Shown: in pieces, positions 24,201 to 37,260 of the stretch
Layout of the letters: each line of letters opens with the position of its first letter
Numbering within the stretch: position 1 is the first letter of the stretch
From: Ifrita kowaldi
Taxonomy: Eukaryota > Chordata > Aves > Passeriformes > Cinclosomatidae
Reading direction: 5' to 3'
Assembly (NCBI GenBank): GCA_013398055.1
Contig: VZRS01005627.1
Span: forward strand, 158,116 to 222,115
Length of the DNA: 64,000 nucleotides
The notes under the pieces: model-generated
Seen by the model: the letters and a program-made list of their open reading frames with translations, nothing else
The model's database searches: none
Told to the model about the DNA's origin: nothing
Position numbers and translations under genes: made by a program

Positions 24201-27200
24201 AAGACGTGCAGTGATAAAACTACAGCACAAAAGCTAATTTGGTCATGGTAGGGTCAGCGCAGTTCCATTACTGAGGGTGATATTTCCACTTCTGTGTCAT
24301 GCAAAGAAATTGTTTCTTCAGGGGAGAAGACACTGACAGGAGAAGGGATGTGGATAATAAACAGATCAAAACCTACATGTCAGGACAGCAAGATTTATCT
24401 GCAAGATTTGCAGACAAATTGGATTGGTTTTGATCTGCTTCTGTGTTTCAGGTTATGAAAAATTGAGGCTTTTTTATTGCTGCTCTTGTTAGTCATGATT
24501 CAAAAAATATCTGAATTAGAAATATGTGACAAACAGAAGAAAAAATTCTGGACAGAAAAAGGGAAAAAAGAAAAAATAAAAAAAGGGTGTGGGGAAATCC
24601 AGCCAATTCCTTCCCATTCTCCCAAGCAGCCACAAAGTGCAACCTGCATCACCTAATTTATTTTCTTCTTTTTTCTCCCACTCATAACATATTTTAAAAT
24701 TAGAAGGTTTTAAGACTGTAGGAAGGACAAAATTTTTCTTTCTCCTTCCCCCACCTTAATTTTAATGTTTTCCTTCTTAGACAAGTTTGGAGATTTAGCA
24801 TGAAGGCACTGCCTAATTCCAGCAAAAAATATAAGCCTTAATTGGTTTTGGAAGGGTCTCTAGATCTCTTTAAGAAAGGGTAAGCATTATTTATTTGCCT
24901 TCATTACTACCCAAAGCAATGTGATTACTGACCAGGTTTGACATTCAAACTAGTTAAGGATGAGAGAAAGAGGCAGAAATCTTTCTATGAGATCCAGACA
25001 AAAGGAAGAAACAAAAAACCAGAAAGGACAGGCAGATGAAAAGTAAAGGTTGTTTCCTCACTCATGGCGTAAGATCTTAAAGTAAATACTACCGGTTCCT
25101 CTGGCATAACATGTTTCCCTGGCTTTTAACTGCAGTCCAGCCATCCATCACCTGGGCTTTCCCATTTCAGATTGCTTACAGGAAAGTGGTATGAGGTAAC
25201 AGCTCCTGGTGTTGATGAAAGGAAAGGATGTGCAACATCCAAATCCTTACATTTTCCCTAGATGTGTATTTTACATTTGACAACACTTGAAAGCAAATAC
25301 CAAATCCTGCTCCCTTTACTCTGCCCAACGGATTTCAGAAGGTGTTAAGCACCCATTTCCATTTACTGTGCACACCCTGAGAAATATATGAGTGGTTGTA
25401 TCAATCGAGGAGGGGAGGGAAGAATTTTCTCCTTTAAAAACTGAGATAACAAAACAAATCTGTTGCCCTGTAAATGAAAATATTTTGCTTAGATTTTGCA
25501 AGCATTCATGCATATTGCTGAAATAGAAACTACACTTCATGCAAAATCTGTACACTGCTGAGAAGAGAGTTGGCTTTGCTCATTTCTGCAAGAATTAAAG
25601 TGACTTATTTAATTCTAATGAAACAGAATGATATGGACATTGGAAAATATAAAAAGTCAAACTGTAATTCCCCTGCACCATTCTTTAGCCGAGGCAGAAT
25701 GCCTCTTGCTAGATTTTGTGTTTGAGACCCAGCTCTGAAAGAGGATGACAATTGTGTGCAAGCACTCACGCTTTGGTATGAGGAATTAAATTAAGATTAT
25801 CAAAGCTTTTGCATATTGTGAATTTGGAAAGAAGTTCTGGGATTTCCAAAAACATTTGTTTGATAGACCATAAGCCTGCTATCATATTGGGATTTGCCTC
25901 AGGTTTGCATCCCATGTGGCATCCCCCTTCTTCTCTCCTAGACACTTTACCTCAACTATTGTTGCATTAGATGTTAAGTATCACATTAATGGTATTGTTA
26001 TACCTGTGCCTTAATTATATCATTAATTGATAACTGCAAAGTATTATGTAACTAGAGCACTTTGTTACTGTTATTTTGAAGGAACAAGTGACAGAATGGG
26101 AGAATGTTAAGTGAAACTCTCATCATGTTAATAATAGCTTTAATAATTCTCATGTCATCAAAGGCTTGTAAGAAATTAGGATATAAAAATGAAGTTTCCT
26201 GGCCTTGAAAAGCAACAGATTAACCTAAATTTTCATTAATTGCAAAATGTGAAGATCCCTGCACTGAATGGACATGCTAAATACACCCTTGTGTTTTAGA
26301 AAAGACCACCTTTAATCTGCTTATCATTCCCCATACTCTGTGCAGGTATCAGTCCCTGGTAGCCATGAATAGAGCAAAGAGACACACACAGTCTACCTGC
26401 AAGGACCACGCGAAACAATGAAGTAACAGATACATCACAAATAAAGAGTGCCTTTGTAGACAGCTGGGGCCTAATTAGTTTAAAGCACAGCTGAGGAAGG
26501 CAGAGCCCTTGGCCCTGCAGGTATCACTGGATTTTGTTACTGCACCAATTATGATGAAGCATTGCCAGCACAAACAGCAGAAAGGCATTTTCTGTGCACT
26601 TGGAGAAAAGGGTTGCTAGTTATTAGTCTGCTGAAAAAGTGTATTGTGATCCTTTGTTATTTGTTTTCTTTATTTTAAGTTCTTACTGTAGAGAAGCAGG
26701 AGATTTTCTGTTTTGGCTTTTTTCTTTCTGGTGACCAACAAACTGATCTCCCCACTGTTCCTGTCTGATCCCAAATAAGTGAGATCTTCAATATAATGTT
26801 CCTGTAAGACAAGTAGACCAATATTCCTTATTTCATTGGAACCAGCTCCTTTTCTGACTGCTATGGTTTATTATGGTTAGTCCATTATAGATTACATGGT
26901 GTCTCCAGGAGCCTGTTCTATACTTGAAATATCACAAGACTGCTGTCATGCATAATGCTGCAGAGAGCTGCTGAATTTATATCCACTAAAAATGTGTTTT
27001 CTGTTGCAGAGTGACCCACTTTAACTTTGATGCATAAATGGGTTGGTTTTCCTTTTCTTTTAAGTATTATCTGTTATCATCTGTTTGTCCACAGACTTAA
27101 CTTGCTTAGAAAAGGCCCTTGCAAAATCTGTTATTTGTGCTTGGTGTATCGTGTGATTATCATTACTTTATAAAACTTGGACATACTTCCAAATTCCCCT

Positions 27201-27900
27201 AGAGACAAAGCATGCAAAGGCCAATTTTGTCTGCCAGCCCATGTAAATTCTATCAGACAACATAAACAGACAACAGTGGCAGATTGGCTCCTGGAGGTTA
27301 TGGTTTCCTCTGCTCCTAAGCAGTTTGCACAGCAAATAGACAGAAAAGACTGTGAAGCACAAGTTATCCTAAAATATAGATAATGGCAGTTTACTTACAT
27401 AGTTTCCAAATGTGCCCTATGAGACAGTTTTAAAAGCTTTTTGCCTTTTTTTCTTTACGAGAATAAGAATCCTTCAAATTTCACCCTATTTTTACCAAAA
27501 TTTTAAAAACCAAACATAACTCTCTGATTCCATGTTAAATTTTCACTCTCTTAGAGGGGGGAAAGGGAGCAGACTTAGGCTTAAAATGCCTTCAGGACAC
27601 TATAAACCATTATCTGCAAGAAGTATGTCCACAGGAATTCTGCCATAAAGCTTACTTATAATAAAAAATACACAGTAAGGCAGTTATCCTGTTAATTGAT
27701 ACGGCTTTTTGACAGGGTTGAATAGCTGATAATATATTCCACTCAGTAGAAATTTATAAGTAAACATAGGGAAGAAGAAAGGCAAGAAAATTTGAAAATC
27801 TTCTGGTTTGATTTTTTTCTAAATCACCTTCAGATGGTCAAAAATGGTCAATTTTATTCCTTTGAGGCCAAAAACATCTCCTTGGTCCTAAGTGACTGCA
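21231..27900. other. Intergenic sequence, no gene seen
   Basis: There are no recognisable exons, RNA genes or interspersed repeats here. Frames up to 132 codons (22145-22543, minus) lack family features and overlap frames on the other strand. A compact candidate regulatory stretch near 26.2-26.6 kb is listed separately. Confidence 0.6.
26210..26620. promoter_or_regulatory. Candidate noncoding regulatory element
   Basis: This non-repetitive, non-coding stretch contains a palindromic homeodomain core CTAATTAG (26471-26478) flanked at close range by two E-boxes, CAGCTG at 26461-26466 and 26488-26493, with further AT-rich homeobox-like sites. Such spacing is seen in neural enhancers, and distal enhancers in gene deserts near neural receptor genes are common. 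I infer function only from motif layout; conservation cannot be judged from one sequence. Confidence 0.25.
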
Positions 27901-27904
27901 CACA

Positions 27905-27966
27905 ATCTAAGAAGTTGGACTAGATGATTGCTGTCGGTCCCTTCTAACTCAAATATTCTATTCTAC
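27905..27966 (+). mobile_element. CR1 LINE 3' terminal fragment
   Basis: The plus strand shows the CR1 terminal block: AAGTTGGACTAGATGATTGC, then GTCCCTTCTAACTC and the start of an ATTCTATTCTA tail. Only about 60 bp is recognisable, so it is a heavily 5'-truncated copy. Its tail runs directly into the pentanucleotide repeat that follows. Confidence 0.85.
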
Positions 27967-28014
27967 TCAATTCAATTCAATTCAATTCAATTCAATTCAA
28001 TTCAATTCAATTCA
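27967..28014 (+). repeat. (TCAAT)n pentanucleotide microsatellite
   Basis: About 9.6 perfect units of TCAAT (equivalently AATTC) directly follow the CR1 tail, suggesting that it expanded from the retroposon's own terminal repeats. Confidence 0.97.
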
Positions 28015-31000
28015 TTTTTTCCCTGAGAAAGTGGCATGGTATCCACTGGTCCTGAAAACCATGGAACTGATGTACAGTGATAATGAACTATTCTGGCCCA
28101 TAAACTCAATTTCCACTCTTGGACAGGCAGAGATGCGTGATGGAAGTTGTCTTCCTCCAGATGTCTTGGTTTCATGTAGCATACTCAGCTGAATGTTGGG
28201 CTATGTTACAGTGGTAGTCTTTGCAGTAGTAAATATCAAGCTGTCCCAGCTCTTTCCCCTTCTTCTTCTCTTGGAGACCTTCTTAAGAGAATAATAATCT
28301 CTCTTTTTAAAACAGAAGGGAATTGTGGAGTTGCTTAAGGAATCCAGGGGAAAGACTCCTCACTGTCTCCAAATGTTCCTGCTGTTTCACTGTTCAAAAG
28401 AAAGAATTTCATATATCCCAATGTTTTAATTTAAAATTTCAAACTCAGAATGGTTATCCTGATCTTTTTACAACATCATGTGTCTTGTCTCTTGATTTTT
28501 TTAAATAGATTTAAATTAGTTGTGTCTGTTACCAGCAATGCACAGGAAGAGTTGTATTCAATTGAATTTAAAACATATTTTCAAAATGCAAGGTCTAAAT
28601 AAGGTTTGTTCATGTGAAGACTTGAAGGAGTACTTAAAGTACACACTAAGCCATAATCTCTAACAAATATTTTTCTTGCTCAGGCAATTTGCTAAACTTG
28701 TCCTTTCTGTGCTTGCATAAAAAAACCTGTTTATGTAGTGGTGTTTGCAACTTTCTTTTGACTTTAGAGTATTTTAGGGAGAAGATATGTACAAGTGAGG
28801 GTCAAAGAAATGTACATATATATCACCATCTCAAATGAAGTTAGTGAAAATGTCAGAAGTCTGGGGCAAAAAGTTTTGACGCTTTAAAATTTGAACCTTG
28901 CAGGCTGTGTGAAGTCTGGAAGCTAATAAGCTCTACTTGACCAGCTGGACCTCAGGGAAGTTCATGCATAACCTGGAGGTTCGTGAATAATAAAAAAAGG
29001 TTTTTTAAATCTGATTTTAATGAAGAACCAGAGTGTTCATGGGTTAGCTTTTGAATGGTAAAGGTTAATGTAGACTGTTATTTGTCCTCATTTGGGCTAC
29101 TCCTGGATAGGAAAATAGTTCAACAATCTAATTAGAAGACTTGTCAGACTTGGAAACACCAGAATTTCTTGACTAGATCAGATGATTCCACAGAAGGTAT
29201 TTTAAATAGTCCAGAACGATATTAAAAAGGACTCTTTTCACTCCTGTAAAAGAGAATAAAAACATGAATTTGGGGTTCATATTCACACTTCTGCTGGGAG
29301 CAGTAGTTTCCTACTATTGGAAAGCATCAGCTTTGCAGAAGGTGGCCTGGGAGACCTAGGGACAGTCAGCTGAGTGCAGGTCTGTGGTGTGACCTTGCAA
29401 CTATGCCACCAGTTGTATGTTGGGTAGTACTAGCAAGACTTGAGGCAGCAGTTAAAGAGGGAAGTCTCTCTTGGCGTATGATGGCTGTGTTTAAACTACA
29501 CACAGATGTCAAAAAGTCCTCTTTAAAACAAAAAACAAAATCAAACAAACAAAAAAAGGAGTGGTATGTTTTGTATTTAAAAGTGTCGCATTACTGTGGC
29601 ATACGAGGAATAACTGAGAGAAAACTTTCATTTTTGACTAGACTATCTCTTTACTCAATTTTGTGGAAATCTGAAATGAATGTCATCCCAATGGTAAGAG
29701 AATGAAGTATCTAGAACAATTCATATTATTTGAAGAAATAAGCTGCATTTAAGGAAAAACTGTGAGTTCAAGCATTTAGTCCCATTACATGAAACAAAAG
29801 CCTACTTATCTGCAAAAGCATGAATCAGATCCTTAAGCATTGTGCATTTTCTGGGGATTTCGGCTTTAAATTTCAAGCTAGTTTTTTCATACTAGCAACA
29901 CACTGCTTTGTGATTTGCTCTTGCTTTGGCAGAAACCACATGAAAGAATCAAGTTTTACTTGTTTTTCAGGCAGCTGCTGTCCTCCATCTTAGTAACTGC
30001 TGTCTTAGCTACCTCTCAGGTCCCTTGTCTGTCAACATATTATCACAGAGTTGTCAATTTTTAAGGATAGTAAAGGAAAAGCTGTTCTTTCACAAATTTT
30101 TATTCCATAAATTCATAAATGTACTTTTTGAATCCATATAAACTGGAACAATGCCATGTATTAGCAATAATCTCCATAATTCAATTTGTGCGAAGTTGCT
30201 TCTCATTTTGGTTTGAATTTGGATCCTAGTCATTTTGTTACAACAAAGAGTAAATATTGCTGTTAAGCTTTCTCATTATACTCATAACTTTATAAATCTC
30301 TGTTGTATCTCCCTTTCTTTTCTCTCTTTACCTGACTAATTATGCCACTAGTTTTAAAACATGAAAAGAAAAATCTCGGACTCTCGGCTGTACATTCAGC
30401 ATTTGGTTGTATTAGAACTGTTAGCAGAGGTATCACAAACAATGTCAGTTATAGGAGTGCTATTATTTAAGAAGCCGAAAACAAAAAGCAAATAAGCTTA
30501 TGGCAGCCACAGCATTTTAGCATTTTAGCTTATTTTCATTAGCTTTAAAGTATCTGCTTTAGAAAATTACTTGATCATTTGTGATGGTCTGAGCCACTCT
30601 GTATATGAAATTGTGGGACACAAATATGCACTGAAGAGATCTTTGGGGCTGTGGTCACATGAACATCCTGGTGACTAGGAGAGAGGAGGCTGAAATGGTC
30701 AGATGGCTCAGTCCAGGGGGTGTTGCGCCAACTGGGGTGTCAATTTTAATTCATTAAGGGAGAAACATTTTTTTTTAATGCTTTCAGCTGATTTCTTGTC
30801 ACTTTTTTTGAAAACTTGTCTGCCAAAAGTGACACAAGTTCAGTTGCACTTCAGCTAATGACAGCAGAAAAACTAGTTACTTTTACTTACTAATAGTCGT
30901 GGGGGTTATAATAATGAAGACTGGTGGATGAAAAACACAAGGGAAAAGGACAACATGAGAGCAACTACATTTTCCTCCCCTTAAACTTATTCAATGAGGG

Positions 31001-32663
31001 AGATAAAACATACACTGTTAAGTGTGAAGAAATCCAAAGGGAATTAAGGGGCAACAGAGTAGGTACAACACAAAAATTCATTTTACTGGGGAGACATGAG
31101 AGACGAAGCTTTGGTGTGGGTGAAGGGCAAGTGTCAGAAGATGTGAGGCCATGGACTGGAAATAATGACTCTTATTAAGACTCTGTGAATATTTCCATGG
31201 AATTTCCCTGCTTTACCACTGTAATAGCGGTTCCCATTGCCCACTGGTGTTCTCTGGACTTTCCCTGTTACTTTTCCTAACTCCTTAAAGGTGCCACCTG
31301 TGCTCCTTGCCTGGGGTTTAGAAGGATGTTTGGAAATACAGGGTCTTGGTTTGGCCTAAATGGGCCAGTGTGCTCCTCTGCAAATCATTCCTTGCCTGGA
31401 GCTGACTGTGCTTGGACTCCCTGCAGCCTCAGGGAAAGGTTTAACCAGAGTTTAAGCAAATTGCCTTTCTATACTGGTTTGGAGGAGAGCTATATTCCAT
31501 GGGACTGTGTTTGGATTTTGTCTATGATAATGTGACATGGGCCATAGGAAAAGTCTTCACAAATGGTAGGGAAGCCTGCCTGAAAAATAGAAGCTCTGTT
31601 AAAATTAGAGGCGTTTGACATTTGTTCTTTATTCTGAACTGAAACAAATTAAGACCATGCAAATTAAGTTTGTGAAAACGTCAGAGAGCAACAATGGGCT
31701 GGCTGCTGGGAGCCCAAGGTTTGAGATGTTGTTCCTCCTGATTCGTTAACATCATGAGCAATGTTCCAAATCACCCTTCATAAATTTGATGAATATTTAA
31801 AGAAATATGGGAAATGGCACAGAATACCAATATTCCAGCAATTAGGACTTCAACCAAAGGTACAAGAGAGATGGATATTTGTCCCTGTTTTGTGTAAATC
31901 CTTGCTCTGACTACAAGTTCCCATTATTCCAGCAGTTTTTCTCTGAATAACACTTCTTAATTATGTGTGTCTGTGCAAAAATGATTCACAGGGACCTCAT
32001 ATACTGAAAATATTTCTTTTGAAAATGTAGCCATGTATTCTAATAGTGAAGAGCCATAAAGCTTTCTGAGAATGCTTTGGAACATGTCACAGACAAACAC
32101 TGACAAAATTCTGTAATGAAACTGTATTGGAAACAGGTTTAATCACACTATACTTCATCTCAAAAAAATACAGTATCTCTTGCACAGTGACGTGACAAGT
32201 TAGTACATTGATCTGCACCATGGTAAAAGATAAATGGAAGTTTGTTACTCATTCCATGTAAAAAGAATTCCTCCCTCAGATGTATGGCAAACATACTTTA
32301 AAAAATTCACAGAAAACCTGATGTGCCTGCAAATGAATGCCTGAAAGGCAAGAATAATGATCTCAATTCAATCCCATAGACTGTAGACACAACTGAATCC
32401 TCTGAGAAATCAAATATACAAACTCTGACTTTTAAAAAGCTAGACGTTTTTCCCTGAATCAAGCCAACAATATGCAAGAAGCAGCAGTATTTATCTATTT
32501 AAAGGCAGAGTGACACCGAGAGATTCTGATCCTATGAGATAACAAAAAAGTATTTTTTAAAATCAGGCTTCTATTTTTTTGCAACCTTTTCTTTGTCTAA
32601 AGTATTTCTAGGAATTTATGCCTTCCTGACTAGATGGGCTCCTCTTGAAGAAAGTTGTTATTT
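28015..32663. other. Intergenic sequence, no gene seen
   Basis: No exon, RNA gene or clear repeat family is recognised. Frames of 60-100 codons are at the level expected by chance. A somewhat GC-richer patch near 31200-31450 is unassigned. Confidence 0.55.
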
Positions 32664-32668
32664 GGTGT

Positions 32669-33624
32669 TGTCGGAGACTGAAACATTATATTTTATGACA
32701 AACATCTTCATGAAGGACCTTTGCCTATTATACCAAAACTGTACTACAAAAGCTACAAAGACCACCACACCCTGAATAGGCCTTCTGACTGAGGCCCTGT
32801 ACTGCTTGCTGATGGAGATAAGATGAACTGGGGAGAAAAGAATACAACATTCACAGAGGGATCAAGTTTAGCACCTTCGGGGTGGAGACCACAGCCCCGG
32901 GGTTATCAGCTGCCAGGCTCGAACAGACCCTCCCACCAAAGGGTGGCAGGGAGAGAGGTTTTGGGTGTGTAGTGAAAAGCCTCTGGTGAGAGGCAGTGAG
33001 CGCCCATCCTCCGCTGTGCAGACCAGCTCAGCTGTGGGCCCCTGCACCGGGAAAAGCCACATTCACGTGAAGGACAGCAGAGGAGGTGACATGGCCCATC
33101 AAACGCCCCTCAAAGGGGTCCCCAGACCCTGCACCAGAGCACTGCAACATGATGCAACAGATCCACAGTGTTGCAAGGGACAGTGTCAAACTAGCCCCCT
33201 GCAAGGGAGGCATCAGGGTGTTCCCACCTGCACAAAACATGTATCAATCCACTGGATTCTATACTTTACGGCATGGTGGCGGCAGGTGGTGGGGGACTCT
33301 CACTACCCAGAAGACCAGATGGAAGAGAGCAACCAGACATCATTGGGATCCCCAGGAGGGTGATATGTTTCTACCTAACCCCTGTCACCTCTCCCTGTCC
33401 CCCCAGCCCCATCCCACTTCTTTTTCTATTTATTTCTTTTCTCTTTCTTTCTCTTTGCCTCTTTTACTATTAAATAAAATATCCCATTTTTTTGGTACCA
33501 ACATCTAACCACATTCAGTTTTAATCATGTTTTTTGGGTATATTTCAAACCTTTCTGGGTTTGATCCGCTTTATTCACAGACGTGGTTTTCTCTACTATT
33601 CTGTGTTTAAACTGGATCATAACA
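32669..33624 (+). mobile_element. Solo LTR of an avian endogenous retrovirus (ERVL-like), plus strand
   Basis: The element is 956 bp, begins TGTCGG and ends ATAACA, and is flanked by the identical 5-bp duplication GGTGT at 32664-32668 and 33625-33629. The poly(A) signal AATAAA lies at 33473-33478, after a CT-rich stretch. The final segment (GGTACCAACATCT, then TTTCTGGGTTTGATCCGC, then ACTGGATCATAACA) is familiar from avian ERVL-type LTRs, and a 5-bp duplication fits that class. No internal viral genes flank it, so it is read as the product of LTR-LTR recombination. Frames of up to 140 codons inside it (for example 33086-33508) are not retroviral genes. Confidence 0.88.
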
Positions 33625-34674
33625 GGTGTGCTGTAGAGAAATCAGAATGTAGTCCAAATTAAATTGGCAGTTTCTCATTTAGCCACTGTTTGGAGACAGG
33701 GGAAGTTAAATGTCAATGTATACAGACTTCAAAGATACTATCTTGATTTGGTTCATCTTATATGAATTTTTGCAGTCTCCATAATTTTTTCATTCAAATA
33801 GCAGAATGGAAGACATTAGGAGCTTCATGGAGAAGGTAGGATAAAATACTTCTCTAAACATAGATTTTCAAATCACTGCAAGTTGACAGATGCAATCACC
33901 TCAGTACCAGTCAGTACAGGGCACGATAATGACAAGGACATAAATCTGTTGCCTTCACATTTCAGAACCCATGGATCAGGCTGTAATAGTGGCTCTCACA
34001 CAGTGACCCTGAGGGACAACAGCTCAACAAAACCTGGAGCCCTGATTTTGTAGTAGCCCACTTTATTGACTTACAAATTGACAATGTGAAATACTGAAGT
34101 CCCCCTGGGTTATATTGGTTTTGCATGGTGCTTACTGAAACAGGCCACATGCAAGGTGCGAGCCTAACATCCTATGCATTGGATGGTCATTTTCATATGT
34201 GTTTAATATTTGTCTGAATTTTTTTGATTGTGACTTCAATAGCAAAATATTCAATATTTTACTATAAAATACTCAATTTTTTACAATAAACTCTAGGCAC
34301 AGAAGCAAGTTTTTTGCTTAGGACAGCATATACATTATAGTATTAATAATATGTAATTATTCTACAAGATACAAATGTAGATATGAAATCACAGTGGTAA
34401 ACTTTTGCACATAAACATGATACACTCAAGAATTTTTCTCCCATCCAAACTAAGGAAGTAGTCTGACTGCAGTATTTAAATTCATAGTACAGCAATGCTG
34501 ACAGGAGAAGAATGAAGTCTTACATGTGCATTTCTGGAATATGTAACTGTTGAAAACTTCTTAGAAAAAATTCAGAAAAATCTGAGTTATCCCACTTCAC
34601 TTTGTGCGTTTGGCTTTTATTTTTGTCGGAATTGTTTTGCTCGGTTTGTTTTTACATATATGTAACTTCCTGCT

Positions 34675-35311
34675 TGTCTCAGTTTAGAGACAATTTTAGG
34701 AGAAAAACGCTCTAGAATGAACATTTCTTCTAAAGAAAACAGGTTTCGGCACTCCCTTCCCACCGATAGGAAAGCAATTTCTTGGATGAAAGTGAAAAGA
34801 ACTATTTATTTAAAAAACAAAGAGTCTGCAGGGCATGGGGGAAAATGAATAACTGTTAGATATTAAACCTCACTGTGGAGAAAGCTGATGGCTTTAGAGT
34901 TCTTTTTTTAGCTGGCTCGGCTTCTCCCAAGGTCCGGGGCCAGGATGCGGTGTCTCCATAGCCTCCCTGCCAGTCCGCAGCATCTGGCTCCCACCGATAA
35001 TCTGGTTTTGGACCAAAGCTAAGACAGACAGTTTCAGAAGAAACCACAGAAGTCACAGGAGAATTGCTATTGCAGTCCTGGGAAAACTTGCCTCGGCTAA
35101 CAAAAACCAAGCTAGCTAAAAGCAAAAATATAACTCCCTACCCGCCACAAAGCTGAGCACATGGGGGAGTGAGTGCTCGAACACAACCCGCGCCAGAGGT
35201 CCCCCGGCTCCCACTACTCCCCTGGACCCAGCTTAAAGCTATAGGACCAGTTTCTGGGCATAAAGCAGCCAATAGCAGAATACAGTATTATCATAAAATC
35301 ACCCCAAGACA
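34675..35311 (-). mobile_element. Solo LTR of an avian endogenous retrovirus, minus strand
   Basis: On the plus strand it starts TGTCTCAGTTTAGAGACAA and ends CCCCAAGACA, 637 bp, flanked by the identical 5-bp duplication CTGCT at 34670-34674 and 35312-35316. TTTATT at 34805-34810 is the reverse complement of an AATAAA signal, which sets the orientation. It is GC-richer than its surroundings in the 34.9-35.2 kb part. No viral coding region adjoins it. The LTR type is recognised from memory in songbird genomes; the exact family is uncertain. Confidence 0.85.
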
Positions 35312-35750
35312 CTGCTTTTCATCCAAGAATAGTTTGGAAACAATAATTATGCACCAGGAGACCTACAACTTCACATTCAAGTCTAGAGCTTTCATGGCAT
35401 CAGTGTCCGAATAATGTTGATCCTAATGGCTACTTGGTGCTTTTGGATAGAGTAACTAAACTTCACAGGCAGGGGAAGGAGTACTGCCAAAACATTTTAA
35501 GTGCTATCTCAGCAACGTGGAAGACTTGGCATTTCTCACTGCCGTTTCTCATTCTCAAAGTACCATAAACATATGCTGAAGAAGTATTTCAACCACCTGA
35601 GATCAGTAGGACAATATAATATCAGTTCAACTCCTCTGGACTTTCTCATTTGTTTCTCTGAATTAAGTTACTATACTTGAAAAGAAACTAGTGCTGACCC
35701 AGGTAGTCAACACCAAAACAGAGAGTGCCCCTTCCATTGTTGTCACCCAG

Positions 35751-35794
35751 ATCTATCCCATCCTTCCATCATATCTATCCCATCCTTCCATCAT
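35751..35794 (+). repeat. 22-bp tandem duplication
   Basis: The unit ATCTATCCCATCCTTCCATC plus AT occurs twice head to tail with no difference, followed by a partial third start (ATCT). It is a small minisatellite seed in noncoding DNA. Confidence 0.95.
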
Positions 35795-37173
35795 ATCTTT
35801 TCTAGTATTCCAGGGAAATCCTCCTGCCATCTCCCCGCAGCCACATATTCTAGAGCAGATATACAAACTTCTGTATTTCCAGAGAACAAATGATAAACTC
35901 TTCTAATTTTCAGATTTCTTGATTTGTCCCTGTATTTAATCCAGGAAGCACCACCAGGTAATGGGATGAGTATATTTTTGCAGTTTAGCACCAGTGTTTG
36001 CATTGACTCAGTAAGTTCCTGAATTCCTGGAAGAGATGTGTTTTATGTATATCCTCTGCCATTTGGAGTGTGGGTGGAAGGCATGCTTGAACTAAAGGTG
36101 TTAAAGTGACACTATTAATGTTTTTTGCTGATGCTCGTTCTGTAAGAACAAAATAACTTCAACCAGTTAATTTTTTGTCTGCAAAAAAGTAGAAAATTTA
36201 TTTGGTCCTTGAAAAGGCATGTGTGTGTCTATGTACAGATAGAAATCTATATATTTAAACAGACATACATTTCTCAGTCCATTGCACTGAGAAAGAGGGT
36301 GATTTAAATGATTTCTGTAGTATCCTTATCTATTTTTCATGCTTTCTTAGAGTCACTCTGTCCTAAGCTACTTAATTGAAATGGAAGAAGTAGAGGGGTC
36401 ATGATGCCTCCTTTTTGCCACTCAAATCACTTCCAGCTGTGTGAAAAGAAACCTCCAGGGTACACATGTTTATGGACTGTACAGGCTGTGAGTCTGCTTT
36501 GCCTGTAAGAATAGTGATAGGACACTTAATGTGACATTAATTCTCAGTACTTCCTCACTCTCTTTTCCCTATTACTTAATTGGGGCTACGGGAATGACAC
36601 AATAATGATTCTGATAGAAGGCCCAGAAAAAGATAAACTGGGGAAAAAAATGCTGGTGCTATAACTAGAGCATTTATTCTATTTGTTTCATATAAAAATT
36701 ATATTTCCTTTATGTAGTCCATGACTAAAAACTGTGCTGAGCTGCTTACCTGGCCCTGTTGTCAAAGAGAAGTTGGAGGACCAGGTAAGCAGAAGACAAG
36801 ATTTTGGTGTGAAACAACAAATAAACCAAGTTTTGCATTCTATGCAAAGAGCTCGAATCAATACTTCTAAAAGAAAGATCACCATGTTTTAGTAGTAAGG
36901 AAACTGTTGCTGGTTTAGCAGCAGTATCCCAGAGCCACTCTTCTGGAGCAGTATGGGAAAGGATTCTAACATTTATGTCTTCTTTCTGTAACAATTTTCT
37001 TTAGAAATTATGTTTAAAATACTAGTGAGTTATTCTTCCCAGGTGTTTTCTTAAACTGCATTCAATAGTGTGGATTCAGTAACAAATGTCCAGAATAACT
37101 GGAACAGAGAAAACACCAGTGACAGCCAACTTTCTGTAGCAGGCTCACTGCCACTTCTCCAGAGCCACACAAG

Positions 37174-37260
37174 AACCTCACATTTACAATTCAAGTCTCC
37201 AACCTCAGTGTCTCCACAGTGCCACTCCAAGTGTCTCCAACCTCACATTTACAATTCAAG
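37174..37260 (+). repeat. Pair of 22-bp direct repeats, 65 bp apart
   Basis: Identical 22-bp copies (starting AACCTCACATTTACAATTCA) lie at 37174-37195 and 37239-37260. The spacer contains further partial copies of TCTCCAACCTCA, suggesting a local slippage duplication. Confidence 0.92.

Noticed and set aside
33086..33508. 140-codon frame that could be taken as a gene
   Set aside because: It lies wholly inside an LTR with defined ends and target duplications, and has no retroviral domain.
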